64,000 bases of DNA from Actinomadura macrotermitis. Lineage in GTDB: Bacteria; Actinomycetota; Actinomycetes; Streptosporangiales; Streptosporangiaceae. Positions within the stretch are counted from its first letter, which is position 1. Each line of letters begins with the position of its first letter. Below are positions 1 through 8,207 of the stretch, piece after piece. Made by a program: the position numbers and the translations under genes. Under the pieces are notes generated by a model. That model worked only from the letters and a program-made list of their open reading frames with translations, had not been told where the DNA came from and made no database searches. The DNA lies in NCBI RefSeq assembly GCF_009604375.1, contig NZ_WEGH01000005.1, positions 186,001-250,000 of the forward strand. The letters are read 5' to 3'.

Positions 1-907
1 AGTCCAGCCGGTGCCCGCGCACCAGCGCCAGCAGCTCGGGCAGGTCGGTGAACTCCGAGCCGTAGTGGCCCCTGATCTGCTGCTGCAGGTAGCTGAACGC
101 GGTGCCGTCGCTGATGGTGAGCGGCTGGTGGGTGAGGCCCACCAGGACCATCCGGCCGCGCGGGCCGAGGCACCGGGCGGCCTGCTCGCGCACCGGCGCG
201 ACGCCGGCGAAGTCGAAGGCGATGTCCAGCCCGATCCCGCCGCTCGCGGCGCGGATCTGCTCGACCGCGTCCTCGGCGGCCGGGTCGACGGCCACGTCGG
301 CGCCGAAGTCCAGGGCGCGGTCGCGGGCGGCCGGCAGCGGGTCGACGGCGATGATCGGCGCGGCGCCGGCGACGCGCAGCAGCTGCACGGCGTGCGCACC
401 GAGCCCGCCGGCGCCCCACACCCCGGCGGGCCGCCCCGGCCGGGTCCGGCCGGTCGTGGTGATGGCCGCCCACGGCGTGGACACCGCGTCGGGGATGATC
501 GCGGCCTGCTCGAAGGGCAGGTCGTCGGGGATGGCCAGCAGGGTGCCCGCGGTGGCGAGCGCGTACTCGGCCCAGCCGCCGTCGTAGTCGACGCCGCGTG
601 TGTGGACGACGCCGTCGCGCTCCTCGCCGGCCGCCAGCAGCACTCGCTGCCCCGGCCGCCAGGCGGTGACGCCGGGTCCGAGCGCGTCCACCGTGCCGGC
701 GACCTCGTGCCCGAGGGTCACCGTGTCGCCGGGCAGGAACAGCGGCTTCAGGCCGCCGTCGATCAGGTGCACGTCCGACAGGCACACCCCGGCGGCCTCG
801 ACCCGGATCCGGACCTCGCCGGGGCCGGGCTCGGGCACCGGCACCTCGGTGACCTGGAAGTCCAGCGTGGCGACGTTCAGCCGTCCGGCGAGCATGGTGG
901 CGGTCAT
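1..907 (-). CDS. Zinc-dependent alcohol dehydrogenase, MDR family (partial)
   Basis: The gene reads leftwards from an ATG at 907 and runs off the window edge, so about 302 residues are visible and the C-terminus is missing. It belongs to the medium-chain dehydrogenase/reductase superfamily: the N-terminal GroES-like half has the catalytic zinc ligands (Cys42 in VCLSDVH, His67 and Glu68 in LGHE), and a Rossmann half follows with the dinucleotide loop GAGGLG. The four-cysteine structural zinc lobe is absent. Such enzymes oxidise alcohols or reduce aldehydes with NAD(P)H; the substrate cannot be read from sequence. It lies 59 bp downstream of the marR gene on the same strand, so the two may share a transcript. 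A G6/C6 hairpin abuts the start codon. Confidence 0.88.
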   Translation of the reverse strand, partial: MTATMLAGRLNVATLDFQVTEVPVPEPGPGEVRIRVEAAGVCLSDVHLIDGGLKPLFLPGDTVTLGHEVAGTVDALGPGVTAWRPGQRVLLAAGEERDGVVHTRGVDYDGGWAEYALATAGTLLAIPDDLPFEQAAIIPDAVSTPWAAITTTGRTRPGRPAGVWGAGGLGAHAVQLLRVAGAAPIIAVDPLPAARDRALDFGADVAVDPAAEDAVEQIRAASGGIGLDIAFDFAGVAPVREQAARCLGPRGRMVLVGLTHQPLTISDGTAFSYLQQQIRGHYGSEFTDLPELLALVRGHRLD

Positions 908-925
908 GGGGGGACGATCCCCCCC
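908..925 (-). promoter_or_regulatory. G-run/C-run hairpin abutting the dehydrogenase start codon
   Basis: In the mRNA sense seven G are followed by AUCGU-type loop bases and six C, immediately before the AUG at 907. The only purine-rich candidate ribosome site is inside this stem, so the hairpin would mask it. This is seen in sequence; a regulatory role is inference. Confidence 0.4.
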
Positions 926-966
926 ATCGGGGTCAATCCACGGCAAGGCGGGGGCGATGTTACGCC

Positions 967-1491
967 CTAGGGGGCGATCTCGCCCGCCGAGACGCGGACG
1001 GCGCGCAGCGCCTCGGTGATGCCGGCGGCCTGCTCGGCGGTCAGGTCGGCGAGGCCGAACTCGCCGTCGTGCAGCGCGGTGGTCGCCTGCTCGGCCAGCT
1101 CGCGCCCGGCCGGGGTGATGGAGGCGAGCACCACGCGCCGGTCGTCGGGGGAGGGGGCGCGGCGGGCCAGGCCGCGCTGCTCCAGCCGGCCGATCACGTT
1201 GGTGACCGAGGCCGGGTGGACCATCAGCCGCACCCCCATCTTGCCCATCGGCAGCGTGCCGGTGCGGCTGAAGGCGAGCAGCCGGAGCGCCTCGTAGGCG
1301 GCGAAGGTCAGCCCGTAGGGCTTCAGCACCGCCTCGATCCGGCTGAGCAGCAGCTGCTGGGCGCGCATCACCGAGGTCACCGCCGCCATATGGTCGGCGT
1401 GCTCGGGCCACCGGGCGCTCCACTGGCGGTGCGCCTCGGCGATCGGGTCGAAGGGGGCGTCGGGGCCGGTCACAGGGTCACCGTATGCCAC
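967..1491 (-). CDS. MarR family transcriptional regulator
   Basis: 174 residues, the usual MarR length. A winged helix-turn-helix occupies roughly residues 60-140: the recognition helix follows MVHPASVTNVIGRLEQ and the wing contains SPDDRRVVLASITPAG, both typical of the family. MarR proteins are dimeric repressors that release DNA on binding small phenolic or acyl ligands. The gene is divergent from icmF, and the 82-bp gap holds an icmF promoter overlapped by TCCAA/TTGGA palindromes, which makes icmF (and itself) the most likely targets. The downstream dehydrogenase gene is probably co-transcribed. Ligand unknown. Confidence 0.92.
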   Translation of the reverse strand: MAYGDPVTGPDAPFDPIAEAHRQWSARWPEHADHMAAVTSVMRAQQLLLSRIEAVLKPYGLTFAAYEALRLLAFSRTGTLPMGKMGVRLMVHPASVTNVIGRLEQRGLARRAPSPDDRRVVLASITPAGRELAEQATTALHDGEFGLADLTAEQAAGITEALRAVRVSAGEIAP

Positions 1492-1500
1492 CGGGGCCGC

Positions 1501-1529
1501 TTGACGGGGTCGCGCACGGAAACTACTTT
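1501..1529 (+). promoter_or_regulatory. Candidate icmF promoter
   Basis: TTGACG (1501-1506) and TACTTT (1524-1529) are separated by exactly 17 bp and would start transcription near 1536, within the palindromes that follow. The ribosome site GGAGG (1564-1568) is 5 nt before the icmF GTG. Confidence 0.55.
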
Positions 1530-1533
1530 AACT

Positions 1534-1553
1534 TCCAAATATTGGATGTCCAA
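1534..1553. promoter_or_regulatory. Overlapping palindromes, candidate MarR operator
   Basis: Three pentamers alternate: TCCAA (1534-1538), TTGGA (1542-1546), TCCAA (1549-1553). The first two form a perfect inverted repeat around ATA, and the last two one around TG, so the middle half-site is shared. The position over the predicted start point fits repression by the adjacent MarR protein. Confidence 0.55.
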
Positions 1554-1573
1554 GAGTAGGTACGGAGGTCGCG

Positions 1574-4500
1574 GTGACCGGCTCGGCAGGAAGCACGGCG
1601 GGAACGCTGCACACCCCGGTCCACCCGGTGCGGTTCGTGACGGCCGCCGCGCTGTTCGACGGGCACGACGCCGCGATCAACATCATGCGGCGCATCCTGC
1701 AGTCCCAGGGCGCCGAGGTGGTGCACCTCGGCCACGACCGGTCGGTCCGCGAGGTCGTGGACGCGGTGCTGGAGGAGGACGCCCAGGGCGTGGCGATCAG
1801 CTCCTACCAGGGCGGCCACGTGGAGTACTTCGAGTACCTGGCGCGCGCGCTGAAGGAGGCGGGCGCCGGGCACGTGAAGGTGTTCGGCGGGGGCGGTGGC
1901 GTCATCGTCGCCGACGAGATCGCCCGGCTGCGCGCCGCCGGGGTGCGGATCTTCTCGCCCGAGGACGGCCAGCGCCTCGGCCTGCCCGGCATGATCAACG
2001 AGCTGGTCCGCGACTGCGACGTGGACCTGGCCGCCGAGCCGCCGCGCGCGGCCGCCGTCCTCGCGGGGGAGCGCCATGCCCTCGCCCGCGCCATCACCTG
2101 CCTGCAGGAGGGCCGGCTGCCCGCGGAGGAGCTGCGCGCGCTGCGCGAGGCCGCCGCCGGGCGCCGCGTCCCGGTCCTCGGCATCACCGGCACCGGCGGC
2201 TCGGGCAAGTCCTCCCTCACCGACGAGCTGGTCCGCCAGCTGCGCGCCGACCAGCAGGACAAGATGCGCGTCGCGGTCATCGCGGTCGACCCGACCCGGC
2301 GGCGCGGCGGCGGCGCGCTGCTCGGCGACCGCATCCGGATGAACTCCCTGGACGGCGAGCGCGTCTTCTTCCGCTCCCTGGCCACCCGCGGCGCCCGCGA
2401 GCTGCCCGACCACGTCGAGGACGTGATCGGCGCCTGCAAGGCCGCCGGGTTCGACCTGGTGATCCTGGAGACCCCCGGCATCGGCCAGGGCGACGCGGCC
2501 GTCGCGCCGCTGGTGGACCGGGCGCTGTACGTGATGACGCCCGAGTTCGGCGCCGCGTCCCAGCTGGAGAAGATCGACATGCTCGACTTCGCCGACGCCG
2601 TCGCCATCAACAAGTTCGAGCGGCGCGGCGCCGCCGACGCGCTGCGCGACGTGTCGCGCCAGCTGGTGCGCAACCGCGAGGCGTTCGGCGCCCGCCCCGA
2701 GGACATGCCGGTCTTCGGCACCAGCGCCGCGACCTTCAACGACGACGGCGTCACCGCGCTCTACCAGCACCTGGCGCGCGAGCTCGGCATCGAGCCGGGC
2801 GTCCTGCCGGCCGTGGAGACCAGGATCTCCACCGGGGCCGCGCAGATCATCCCGCCCGCGCGCGTCCGCTACCTGTCCGACATCGCCGAGACCGTGCGCG
2901 GCTACCATGCCGAGACCGAGCGGCAGGTCGCGGCCGTGCGCCGGGTGCAGCGCCTGGCCGAGGTCCGCGACGAGCTGGCCGAGCCCGCCGAGGTGGAGGG
3001 GCTGCTGGAGCGGGCCCGCCGCGACGTCGACCCCGCCAGCACCGAGCTGGTCGAGCGGTGGCCCGCCGTCGTGGAGGCCTACTCCGGCGACGAGCAGGTC
3101 GTGCGCGTCCGAGACAAGGAGCTGCGCACCGCCCTCACCCGCGAGTCGCTGTCGGGCAACCGGATCCCGCGCGTCGCGCTGCCGCGCTACACCGACCACG
3201 GCGAGCTGCTGCGCTTCCTGCGCGCGGAGAACCTGCCGGGCCGGTTCCCCTTCACCGCCGGGGTGTTCCCGTTCAAGCGCGACAACGAGGACCCGGCCCG
3301 CATGTTCGCGGGGGAGGGCGACCCGTTCCGCACCAACCGCCGCTTCAAGCTGCTGTCGGAGGGCCAGCCCGCGACCCGGCTGTCCACCGCGTTCGACTCG
3401 GTCACCCTCTACGGCCGCGACCCGGGCGAGAGCCCCGACGTGTACGGCAAGGTCGGCACCTCCGGGGTGTCGGTGGCGACGCTGGCGGACATGAAGGCCC
3501 TCTACGACGGCTTCGACCTCGCCTCGCCCACCACCTCGGTATCGATGACGATCAACGGTCCGGCGCCGGCGATCCTGGCGTTCTTCCTCAACACCGCCGT
3601 CGACCAGGGCCTGGACGCCTTCCGCGCCGAGCACGGGCGCGAGCCGTCGCAGGACGAGACCGCCGAGATCCGGGCGCGGGTGCTGGCGACGGTGCGCGGC
3701 ACCGTCCAGGCCGACATCCTGAAGGAGGACCAGGGCCAGAACACCTGCATCTTCTCCACCGAGTTCTCGCTGCGGATGATGGGCGACATCCAGGAGTGGT
3801 TCATCGCCAACAAGGTCCGCAACTTCTACTCGGTGTCGATCTCCGGCTACCACATCGCCGAGGCCGGCGCGAACCCCATCAGCCAGCTCGCCTTCACCCT
3901 CGCCAACGGCTTCACCTACGTGGAGTCCTACCTGGCGCGCGGCATGGACATCGACGACTTCGCGCCGAACCTGTCGTTCTTCTTCTCCAACGGCATGGAC
4001 CCCGAGTACAGCGTCCTCGGCCGCGTCGCCCGCCGCATCTGGGCGATCGCGATGCGCGAGCGCTACGGCGCCGGCGAGCGCAGCCAGAAGCTGAAGTACC
4101 ACGTGCAGACCTCGGGCCGCTCGCTGCACGCCCAGGAGATGGACTTCAACGACATCCGCACCACGCTGCAGGCGCTGATCGCCATCTACGACAACTGCAA
4201 CAGCCTGCACACCAACGCCTACGACGAGGCCGTCACCACCCCGACCGCCGAGTCGGTGCGCCGCGCCCTGGCCATCCAGCTCATCATCAACCGCGAGTGG
4301 GGCCTGGCGATGAACGAGAACCCGCTGCAGGGCTCGTTCGTCATCGATCACCTCACCGACCTGGTCGAGGAGGCGGTGCTGGCCGAGTTCGACCGGATCA
4401 GCGAGCGCGGCGGGGTGCTCGGCGCGATGGAGACCGGCTACCAGCGCGGCCGCATCCAGGACGAGTCGATGCTGTACGAGCAGCGCAAGCACGACGGCAC

Positions 4501-4798
4501 GCTGCCGATCATCGGCGTCAACACCTTCCGCGGCCCCGGCGGCGGCGAGGAGGCCGGCCGCGCGCTGGAGCTCGCCCGCGCCACCGAGCAGGAGAAGAAG
4601 TCCCAGCTGGAGCGGGTGCGGGCGTTCCAGGCCGAGCACCGCGGCGAGGCGGAGGCGGCGCTGGAGGCGCTGAAGGAGGCCGCCCGCGGCGGCGAGAACG
4701 TGTTCGCGGTGCTGATGGACGCCGCCCGGGTGTGCAGCCTCCAGCAGATCACCGACGCGTTCTTCGAGGTCGGCGGCCAGTACCGGCGGAACGTGTGA
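1574..4798 (+). CDS. icmF: Fused isobutyryl-CoA mutase with GTPase chaperone, IcmF
   Basis: 1,074 residues in the family's order. An N-terminal cobalamin-binding domain carries DGHDAAIN (His31 as the likely lower cobalt ligand). A MeaB-like GTPase domain follows, with P-loop GITGTGGSGKSS at 203-214 and NKFE at 346-349 where most G proteins have NKxD. The mutase TIM barrel fills roughly the last 550 residues. The enzyme interconverts isobutyryl- and n-butyryl-CoA using adenosylcobalamin; the GTPase part protects and loads the cofactor. The GTG start at 1574 is chosen because GGAGG lies 5 nt upstream. The stop overlaps the start of the BtuF-like gene by 4 nt, indicating coupled expression. No cobalamin riboswitch is visible in the short leader. 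Confidence 0.95.
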   Translation: MTGSAGSTAGTLHTPVHPVRFVTAAALFDGHDAAINIMRRILQSQGAEVVHLGHDRSVREVVDAVLEEDAQGVAISSYQGGHVEYFEYLARALKEAGAGHVKVFGGGGGVIVADEIARLRAAGVRIFSPEDGQRLGLPGMINELVRDCDVDLAAEPPRAAAVLAGERHALARAITCLQEGRLPAEELRALREAAAGRRVPVLGITGTGGSGKSSLTDELVRQLRADQQDKMRVAVIAVDPTRRRGGGALLGDRIRMNSLDGERVFFRSLATRGARELPDHVEDVIGACKAAGFDLVILETPGIGQGDAAVAPLVDRALYVMTPEFGAASQLEKIDMLDFADAVAINKFERRGAADALRDVSRQLVRNREAFGARPEDMPVFGTSAATFNDDGVTALYQHLARELGIEPGVLPAVETRISTGAAQIIPPARVRYLSDIAETVRGYHAETERQVAAVRRVQRLAEVRDELAEPAEVEGLLERARRDVDPASTELVERWPAVVEAYSGDEQVVRVRDKELRTALTRESLSGNRIPRVALPRYTDHGELLRFLRAENLPGRFPFTAGVFPFKRDNEDPARMFAGEGDPFRTNRRFKLLSEGQPATRLSTAFDSVTLYGRDPGESPDVYGKVGTSGVSVATLADMKALYDGFDLASPTTSVSMTINGPAPAILAFFLNTAVDQGLDAFRAEHGREPSQDETAEIRARVLATVRGTVQADILKEDQGQNTCIFSTEFSLRMMGDIQEWFIANKVRNFYSVSISGYHIAEAGANPISQLAFTLANGFTYVESYLARGMDIDDFAPNLSFFFSNGMDPEYSVLGRVARRIWAIAMRERYGAGERSQKLKYHVQTSGRSLHAQEMDFNDIRTTLQALIAIYDNCNSLHTNAYDEAVTTPTAESVRRALAIQLIINREWGLAMNENPLQGSFVIDHLTDLVEEAVLAEFDRISERGGVLGAMETGYQRGRIQDESMLYEQRKHDGTLPIIGVNTFRGPGGGEEAGRALELARATEQEKKSQLERVRAFQAEHRGEAEAALEALKEAARGGENVFAVLMDAARVCSLQQITDAFFEVGGQYRRNV

Positions 4799-5577
4799 CC
4801 GTCCCGCTCGACGACACGGTGTTCGACGACACGGGCGCGCCCGTCCCGCTGCCGGGCCGGGTGCGCCGGGTCGTGTCGCTCGTGCCGTCCCTGACCGAGA
4901 CGATCGCGGTCACCGCGCCCGGCCTGCTGGCGGGCGCGACCGACTGGTGCACCCACCCCGAGGGGCTGGACGTGCCGCGGGTGGGCGGCACCAAGAACCC
5001 CGACGTCGCGCGGATCATCGGGCTCGCGCCCGACCTGGTCGTCGGCAACACCGAGGAGAACCGCGCCTCCGACGTCGAGGCGCTGCGCGCGGCCGGCGTC
5101 CCGGTCTGGATGACCGGGATCCGCACCGTCGACGAGGCGCTCGCCTCACTGCGGCGGCTGCTCACCGAGGGCTGCGGGCTGGCCGTGCCCGGCTGGCTGG
5201 ACGAGGCCGCCCGCGTCTGGGCGGACCTGGAGCCCGGCCCGCCGCGCACCGCGATCGTGCCGATCTGGCGGCGGCCCTGGATGGTCGCCGGCCGCGCCAC
5301 CTTCACCGGCGACGTCCTGGCCCGCCTCGGCGTCCGCAACGTCTACGCCGGCCATCCCGAGCGCTACCCCAAGATCCCGATCGGGGAGCTGAACGCGGCC
5401 GGCGCCGACCTGGTGGTACTGCCCGACGAGCCCTACCGGTTCACCGCCGAGGACGGCCCCGAGGCGTTCCCCGGCCTGCCGGCGGCACTGGTCAGCGGCC
5501 GGTACCTCACCTGGTACGGGCCGTCGCTGGTGGACGCGCCGCGCGTCCTCGCCGAACGGCTCGCCGCGGCGCGCTAG
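4795..5577 (+). CDS. BtuF-like helical-backbone metal/cobalamin-binding protein, no signal peptide
   Basis: 260 residues from a GTG whose last two bases are in the icmF stop (GTGA overlap). It resembles the periplasmic-binding fold of BtuF/FhuD proteins: VVSLVPSLTETI near the N-terminus, then GATDWCTHPEG, VGGTKNPD and LAPDLVVGNTEEN are standard family blocks. Unlike transport receptors it has no signal peptide or lipobox, so it should be cytoplasmic. Coupling to the B12 enzyme icmF suggests cobalamin binding, storage or delivery; this is inference from context. Its stop codon overlaps the end of the convergent tetR gene by 2 nt. Confidence 0.82.
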   Translation: MTVPLDDTVFDDTGAPVPLPGRVRRVVSLVPSLTETIAVTAPGLLAGATDWCTHPEGLDVPRVGGTKNPDVARIIGLAPDLVVGNTEENRASDVEALRAAGVPVWMTGIRTVDEALASLRRLLTEGCGLAVPGWLDEAARVWADLEPGPPRTAIVPIWRRPWMVAGRATFTGDVLARLGVRNVYAGHPERYPKIPIGELNAAGADLVVLPDEPYRFTAEDGPEAFPGLPAALVSGRYLTWYGPSLVDAPRVLAERLAAAR

Positions 5578-6143
5578 GGCTTGGCTGCGAACAGGTCGCC
5601 GAGGCCGCGCGCGACCCGCTCGTCCAGCTCCTCCAGCGGCACGCCGAGCTCGCGCGCCAGGTTCTCGCGCAGCAGCGTGTAGCCGTAGACGGCGGAGGCG
5701 AGCACAGCGTGCACCGCGTCCACGTCGTCGCCCGCCAGGTCGCCGCGCTCGGCGTCGCGCGCGAGCGCCTCGCGGCCCCGGCCGCGGTTCGGCAGCACCT
5801 GCACCCGCTCGTCGCCGTCCAGGACCAGCAGCGTCGTCAGCCGGATCGCCTCGGGCCGGCGCACGTTGGACCACAGCAGCCGGGCGAGGCGCTCGCGCAG
5901 CGGCAGCCCCGCGCCCGACGCGGCGTCGGCGGCGTTCACCCGGGACCGGTGCAGCAGCGCCGACCGCAGCAGCGCCCGGCGCGAACCGAAGTACTGGTAG
6001 ACCAGCCCCCGGTTCACGCCGGCCGCGTCGGCGACCTCGCGCAGGTTCAGGCCCGCCAGGACGCCGCCCTCGGCCAGCAGCCGGCCGGCCGCCGCCCGCA
6101 GCGACTCCTCGGTGGCCTCGCGCCCGCGCGTCCCGCCGGTCAC
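5574..6143 (-). CDS. TetR family transcriptional regulator
   Basis: 189 residues. The N-terminal helix-turn-helix is at about residues 20-60, with LREVADAAGVNRGLVYQYF, the canonical TetR block; the C-terminal ligand domain is variable. The GTG start at 6143 overlaps the stop of the preceding reductase gene (GTGA), so it is the third gene of the acyl-CoA dehydrogenase / reductase / regulator operon. Autoregulation through the palindrome at 8110-8122 upstream of the operon is the simplest model. Acyl-CoA or fatty acid ligands are common for such operons, but nothing here identifies the ligand. Confidence 0.9.
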   Translation of the reverse strand: MTGGTRGREATEESLRAAAGRLLAEGGVLAGLNLREVADAAGVNRGLVYQYFGSRRALLRSALLHRSRVNAADAASGAGLPLRERLARLLWSNVRRPEAIRLTTLLVLDGDERVQVLPNRGRGREALARDAERGDLAGDDVDAVHAVLASAVYGYTLLRENLARELGVPLEELDERVARGLGDLFAAKP

Positions 6144-6913
6144 GCCTTCGGACCGCCCGCCACGTAGATGACCTGCCCGGACACGAACGAGGCGTCCTCG
6201 CTCACCAGGAACGCCACGGTGCCGGCGATGTCGGCGGGCCGCCCCACCCGGCGCACCGGGATCTGCTTGGCCGCCTCGGCCTGGAACGTGGCGAAGTCCA
6301 CGCCGACGCGCTCGGCCGTCGCCGCCGTCATGTCGGTGACGATGAACCCGGGCGCGATCGCGTTCACCGTGATCCCGAACCGGCCGAGCTCGATCGCCAG
6401 GGTCTTGGTGAAGCCCTGCAGCCCGGCCTTGGCCGCCGCGTAGTTGGCCTGGCCGCGGTTGCCGAGCGCCGAGGTGGAGGACATGTTCACGATCCGCCCC
6501 CACCCGGCGGCCGTCATGTGGGCCTGCACCGCGCGGCTCATCAGGAACGAGCCGCGCAGATGGACCGACATGACCGCGTCCCAGTCGTCCTCCGACATCT
6601 TGAACAGCAGGTTGTCGCGCAGGATGCCGGCGTTGTTCACCAGCACCAGCGGCGGGCCGAGTTCGGCGGCGACCCGCTCCACCGCCGCGTCGACCGCCGC
6701 CCCGTCGGCGACGTCCACGCCGACGGCGAGCGCGCGGCCGCCCGCCCGCTCGATCTCGGCGACGGCCGCCGCGCAGGCGGCCTCGTCCAGGTCGCACACC
6801 GCGACCGCGAAGCCGTCCAGCGCGAGGCGCAGCGCGGTGGCCGCGCCGATGCCGCGCGCCGCCCCAGTGACGATCGCGGTCCTGCTCTCGGGCGTGATGT
6901 CGTCCACGGTCAT
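6140..6913 (-). CDS. Short-chain dehydrogenase/reductase, 3-oxoacyl reductase-like
   Basis: 257 residues, a classical SDR. The NAD(P) motif TGAARGIG is at 16-23, NNAG at about 92, and the catalytic Ser / Tyr-x-x-x-Lys is visible as NMSSTSALG and NYAAAKAG. The end VSGQVIYVAGG is typical of FabG-type enzymes. It probably interconverts 3-hydroxyacyl and 3-oxoacyl thioesters or a related secondary alcohol. It lies 19 bp downstream of the acyl-CoA dehydrogenase and overlaps the tetR start, so the three genes form one operon likely concerned with oxidation of an acyl-CoA substrate. Confidence 0.9.
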   Translation of the reverse strand: MTVDDITPESRTAIVTGAARGIGAATALRLALDGFAVAVCDLDEAACAAAVAEIERAGGRALAVGVDVADGAAVDAAVERVAAELGPPLVLVNNAGILRDNLLFKMSEDDWDAVMSVHLRGSFLMSRAVQAHMTAAGWGRIVNMSSTSALGNRGQANYAAAKAGLQGFTKTLAIELGRFGITVNAIAPGFIVTDMTAATAERVGVDFATFQAEAAKQIPVRRVGRPADIAGTVAFLVSEDASFVSGQVIYVAGGPKA

Positions 6914-6932
6914 GCCGGTCCCCTTCCGCGGG

Positions 6933-8084
6933 TCAGACGCCGAGGTCCTTGGCGATGATGGTCTTCAGCACCTCGCTGGTGCCGCCGTAGATGCGGCTGA
7001 CGCGCGCGTCGGTGTACAGCCGCGCGATCGGGTACTCCAGGATGTAGCCGTAGCCGCCGTGCAGCTGCAGGCACTTGTCGACGACGCGGGCCTGCACCTC
7101 GGTGCAGAACAGCTTGGCCTTGGCGGCGTCGGCGGGGGTGAGCTCGCCGGCGTCCAGGGCCTCCACGGCGCGGTCGATGAGCGACTGGGCGGCCTCGACC
7201 TCGGTGGCGCACTCGGCCAGCACGAACTTGGTGTTCTGGAACGAGGCGACGGGCTTGCCGAACACCTTGCGGTCGCGGACGTAGGCCTTGGCGAAGTCGA
7301 TCGCCGCCTGCGCCGAGGCGTAGGAGGTGGTCGCGATGCCGAGCCGCTCCTCGGCCAGGTTGTGGGTGAGGTACTCGAAGCCGCGGCCCTCCTCGCCGAG
7401 CAGGTCCTCGACCGGGACGCGCACGTCGGTGAACGACAGCTCGGCGGTGTCGGAGCTGCGCAGGCCGATCTTCTCCAGCTTGCGGCCGACCGAGTAGCCC
7501 TCGCTCTTGGTGTCGACCACCAGGATCGACAGGCCGGTGCGGCGGTTCTCCGGCGAGGGCGGGGAGGTGCGCGCGACGACCAGCATCCGGTCGGCGAGCA
7601 CGCCGCCGGTGATGAAGGTCTTGGCGCCGTTCAGGACGTAGTGGTCGCCGTCGCGCTTGGCCGTGGTCTGCATGCCGGCCAGGTCGGAGCCGGTGCCGGG
7701 CTCGGTCATCGCGATCGCGGTCATCATGTCGCCGGACACGAAGCCGGGCATCCAGCGCTTCTTCTGCTCCTCGGAGCCGAACTTCAGCAGGTAGGGCTGG
7801 ACGAGGTTGACGTGCACGCCGTAGCCGCCGAAGCTCACGCCGGCGCGGGCGCACTCCTCGGAGATGACCAGCTGGTACTTGAAGCTGGTCTCGCCGGCGC
7901 CGCCGTACTCCTCGGGCACGGTGATGCCGAAGACGCCGAGCTCGCCGAGCTTGTTGTAGAAGTCGCGCGGCGGGTGGCCGGCGTTCTCCCACTCCTCGTA
8001 CACCGGGGCCACCTCGGCGTTGATGAAGTCCCGGATGGTGGACCGGAAGGCCTCATGGTCCTCGTTGAACACGGTGCGGCGCAC
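6933..8084 (-). CDS. Acyl-CoA dehydrogenase, long-chain/isovaleryl type
   Basis: 383 residues, full length for the family of FAD-dependent acyl-CoA dehydrogenases that introduce the 2,3 double bond. FAD- and substrate-binding blocks MTEPGTGSDLAGM and LQLHGGYGYILEYPIARLY are clear. The C-terminal block reads IYGGTSEV: the glutamate found there in medium-chain enzymes (YEGT) is Gly. The alternative catalytic glutamate used by long-chain and isovaleryl enzymes is probably in HNLAEERLGIA, which aligns with that class. First gene of a three-gene operon. The upstream gap holds a perfect TAGCG-TTC-CGCTA palindrome and a TAGAAT -10-like hexamer (8144-8139). Confidence 0.93.
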   Translation of the reverse strand: MRRTVFNEDHEAFRSTIRDFINAEVAPVYEEWENAGHPPRDFYNKLGELGVFGITVPEEYGGAGETSFKYQLVISEECARAGVSFGGYGVHVNLVQPYLLKFGSEEQKKRWMPGFVSGDMMTAIAMTEPGTGSDLAGMQTTAKRDGDHYVLNGAKTFITGGVLADRMLVVARTSPPSPENRRTGLSILVVDTKSEGYSVGRKLEKIGLRSSDTAELSFTDVRVPVEDLLGEEGRGFEYLTHNLAEERLGIATTSYASAQAAIDFAKAYVRDRKVFGKPVASFQNTKFVLAECATEVEAAQSLIDRAVEALDAGELTPADAAKAKLFCTEVQARVVDKCLQLHGGYGYILEYPIARLYTDARVSRIYGGTSEVLKTIIAKDLGV

Positions 8085-8109
8085 GTTCCGCCCCTCTCGA
8101 TCATGAATC

Positions 8110-8122
8110 TAGCGTTCCGCTA
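8110..8122. promoter_or_regulatory. Perfect palindrome, candidate TetR operator
   Basis: TAGCG (8110-8114), TTC, CGCTA (8118-8122): a 5-3-5 inverted repeat 25 bp before the acyl-CoA dehydrogenase start, in the transcribed leader if TAGAAT at 8144-8139 is the -10. The operon's own TetR protein is the obvious candidate ligand. Confidence 0.5.
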
Positions 8123-8207
8123 AATCGCTTCGAACCTGATTCTAATTCATTCGGGACGAACCGGAGGTAAAGGTTGCGGAAGTGCCGCCACCGGGCACTG
8201 TGCGTAC

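Noticed and set aside
1069..4794. Long plus-strand frame running through marR and icmF into the BtuF-like gene
   Set aside because: Only the part after 4795 has domain content; the rest is Arg/Ala/Pro-rich shadow sequence of icmF.
8163..8176. GGAGG followed by TTG at 8174 as the chaA start
   Set aside because: The TTG is out of frame with the antiporter; the ATG at 8208 begins the conserved protein.
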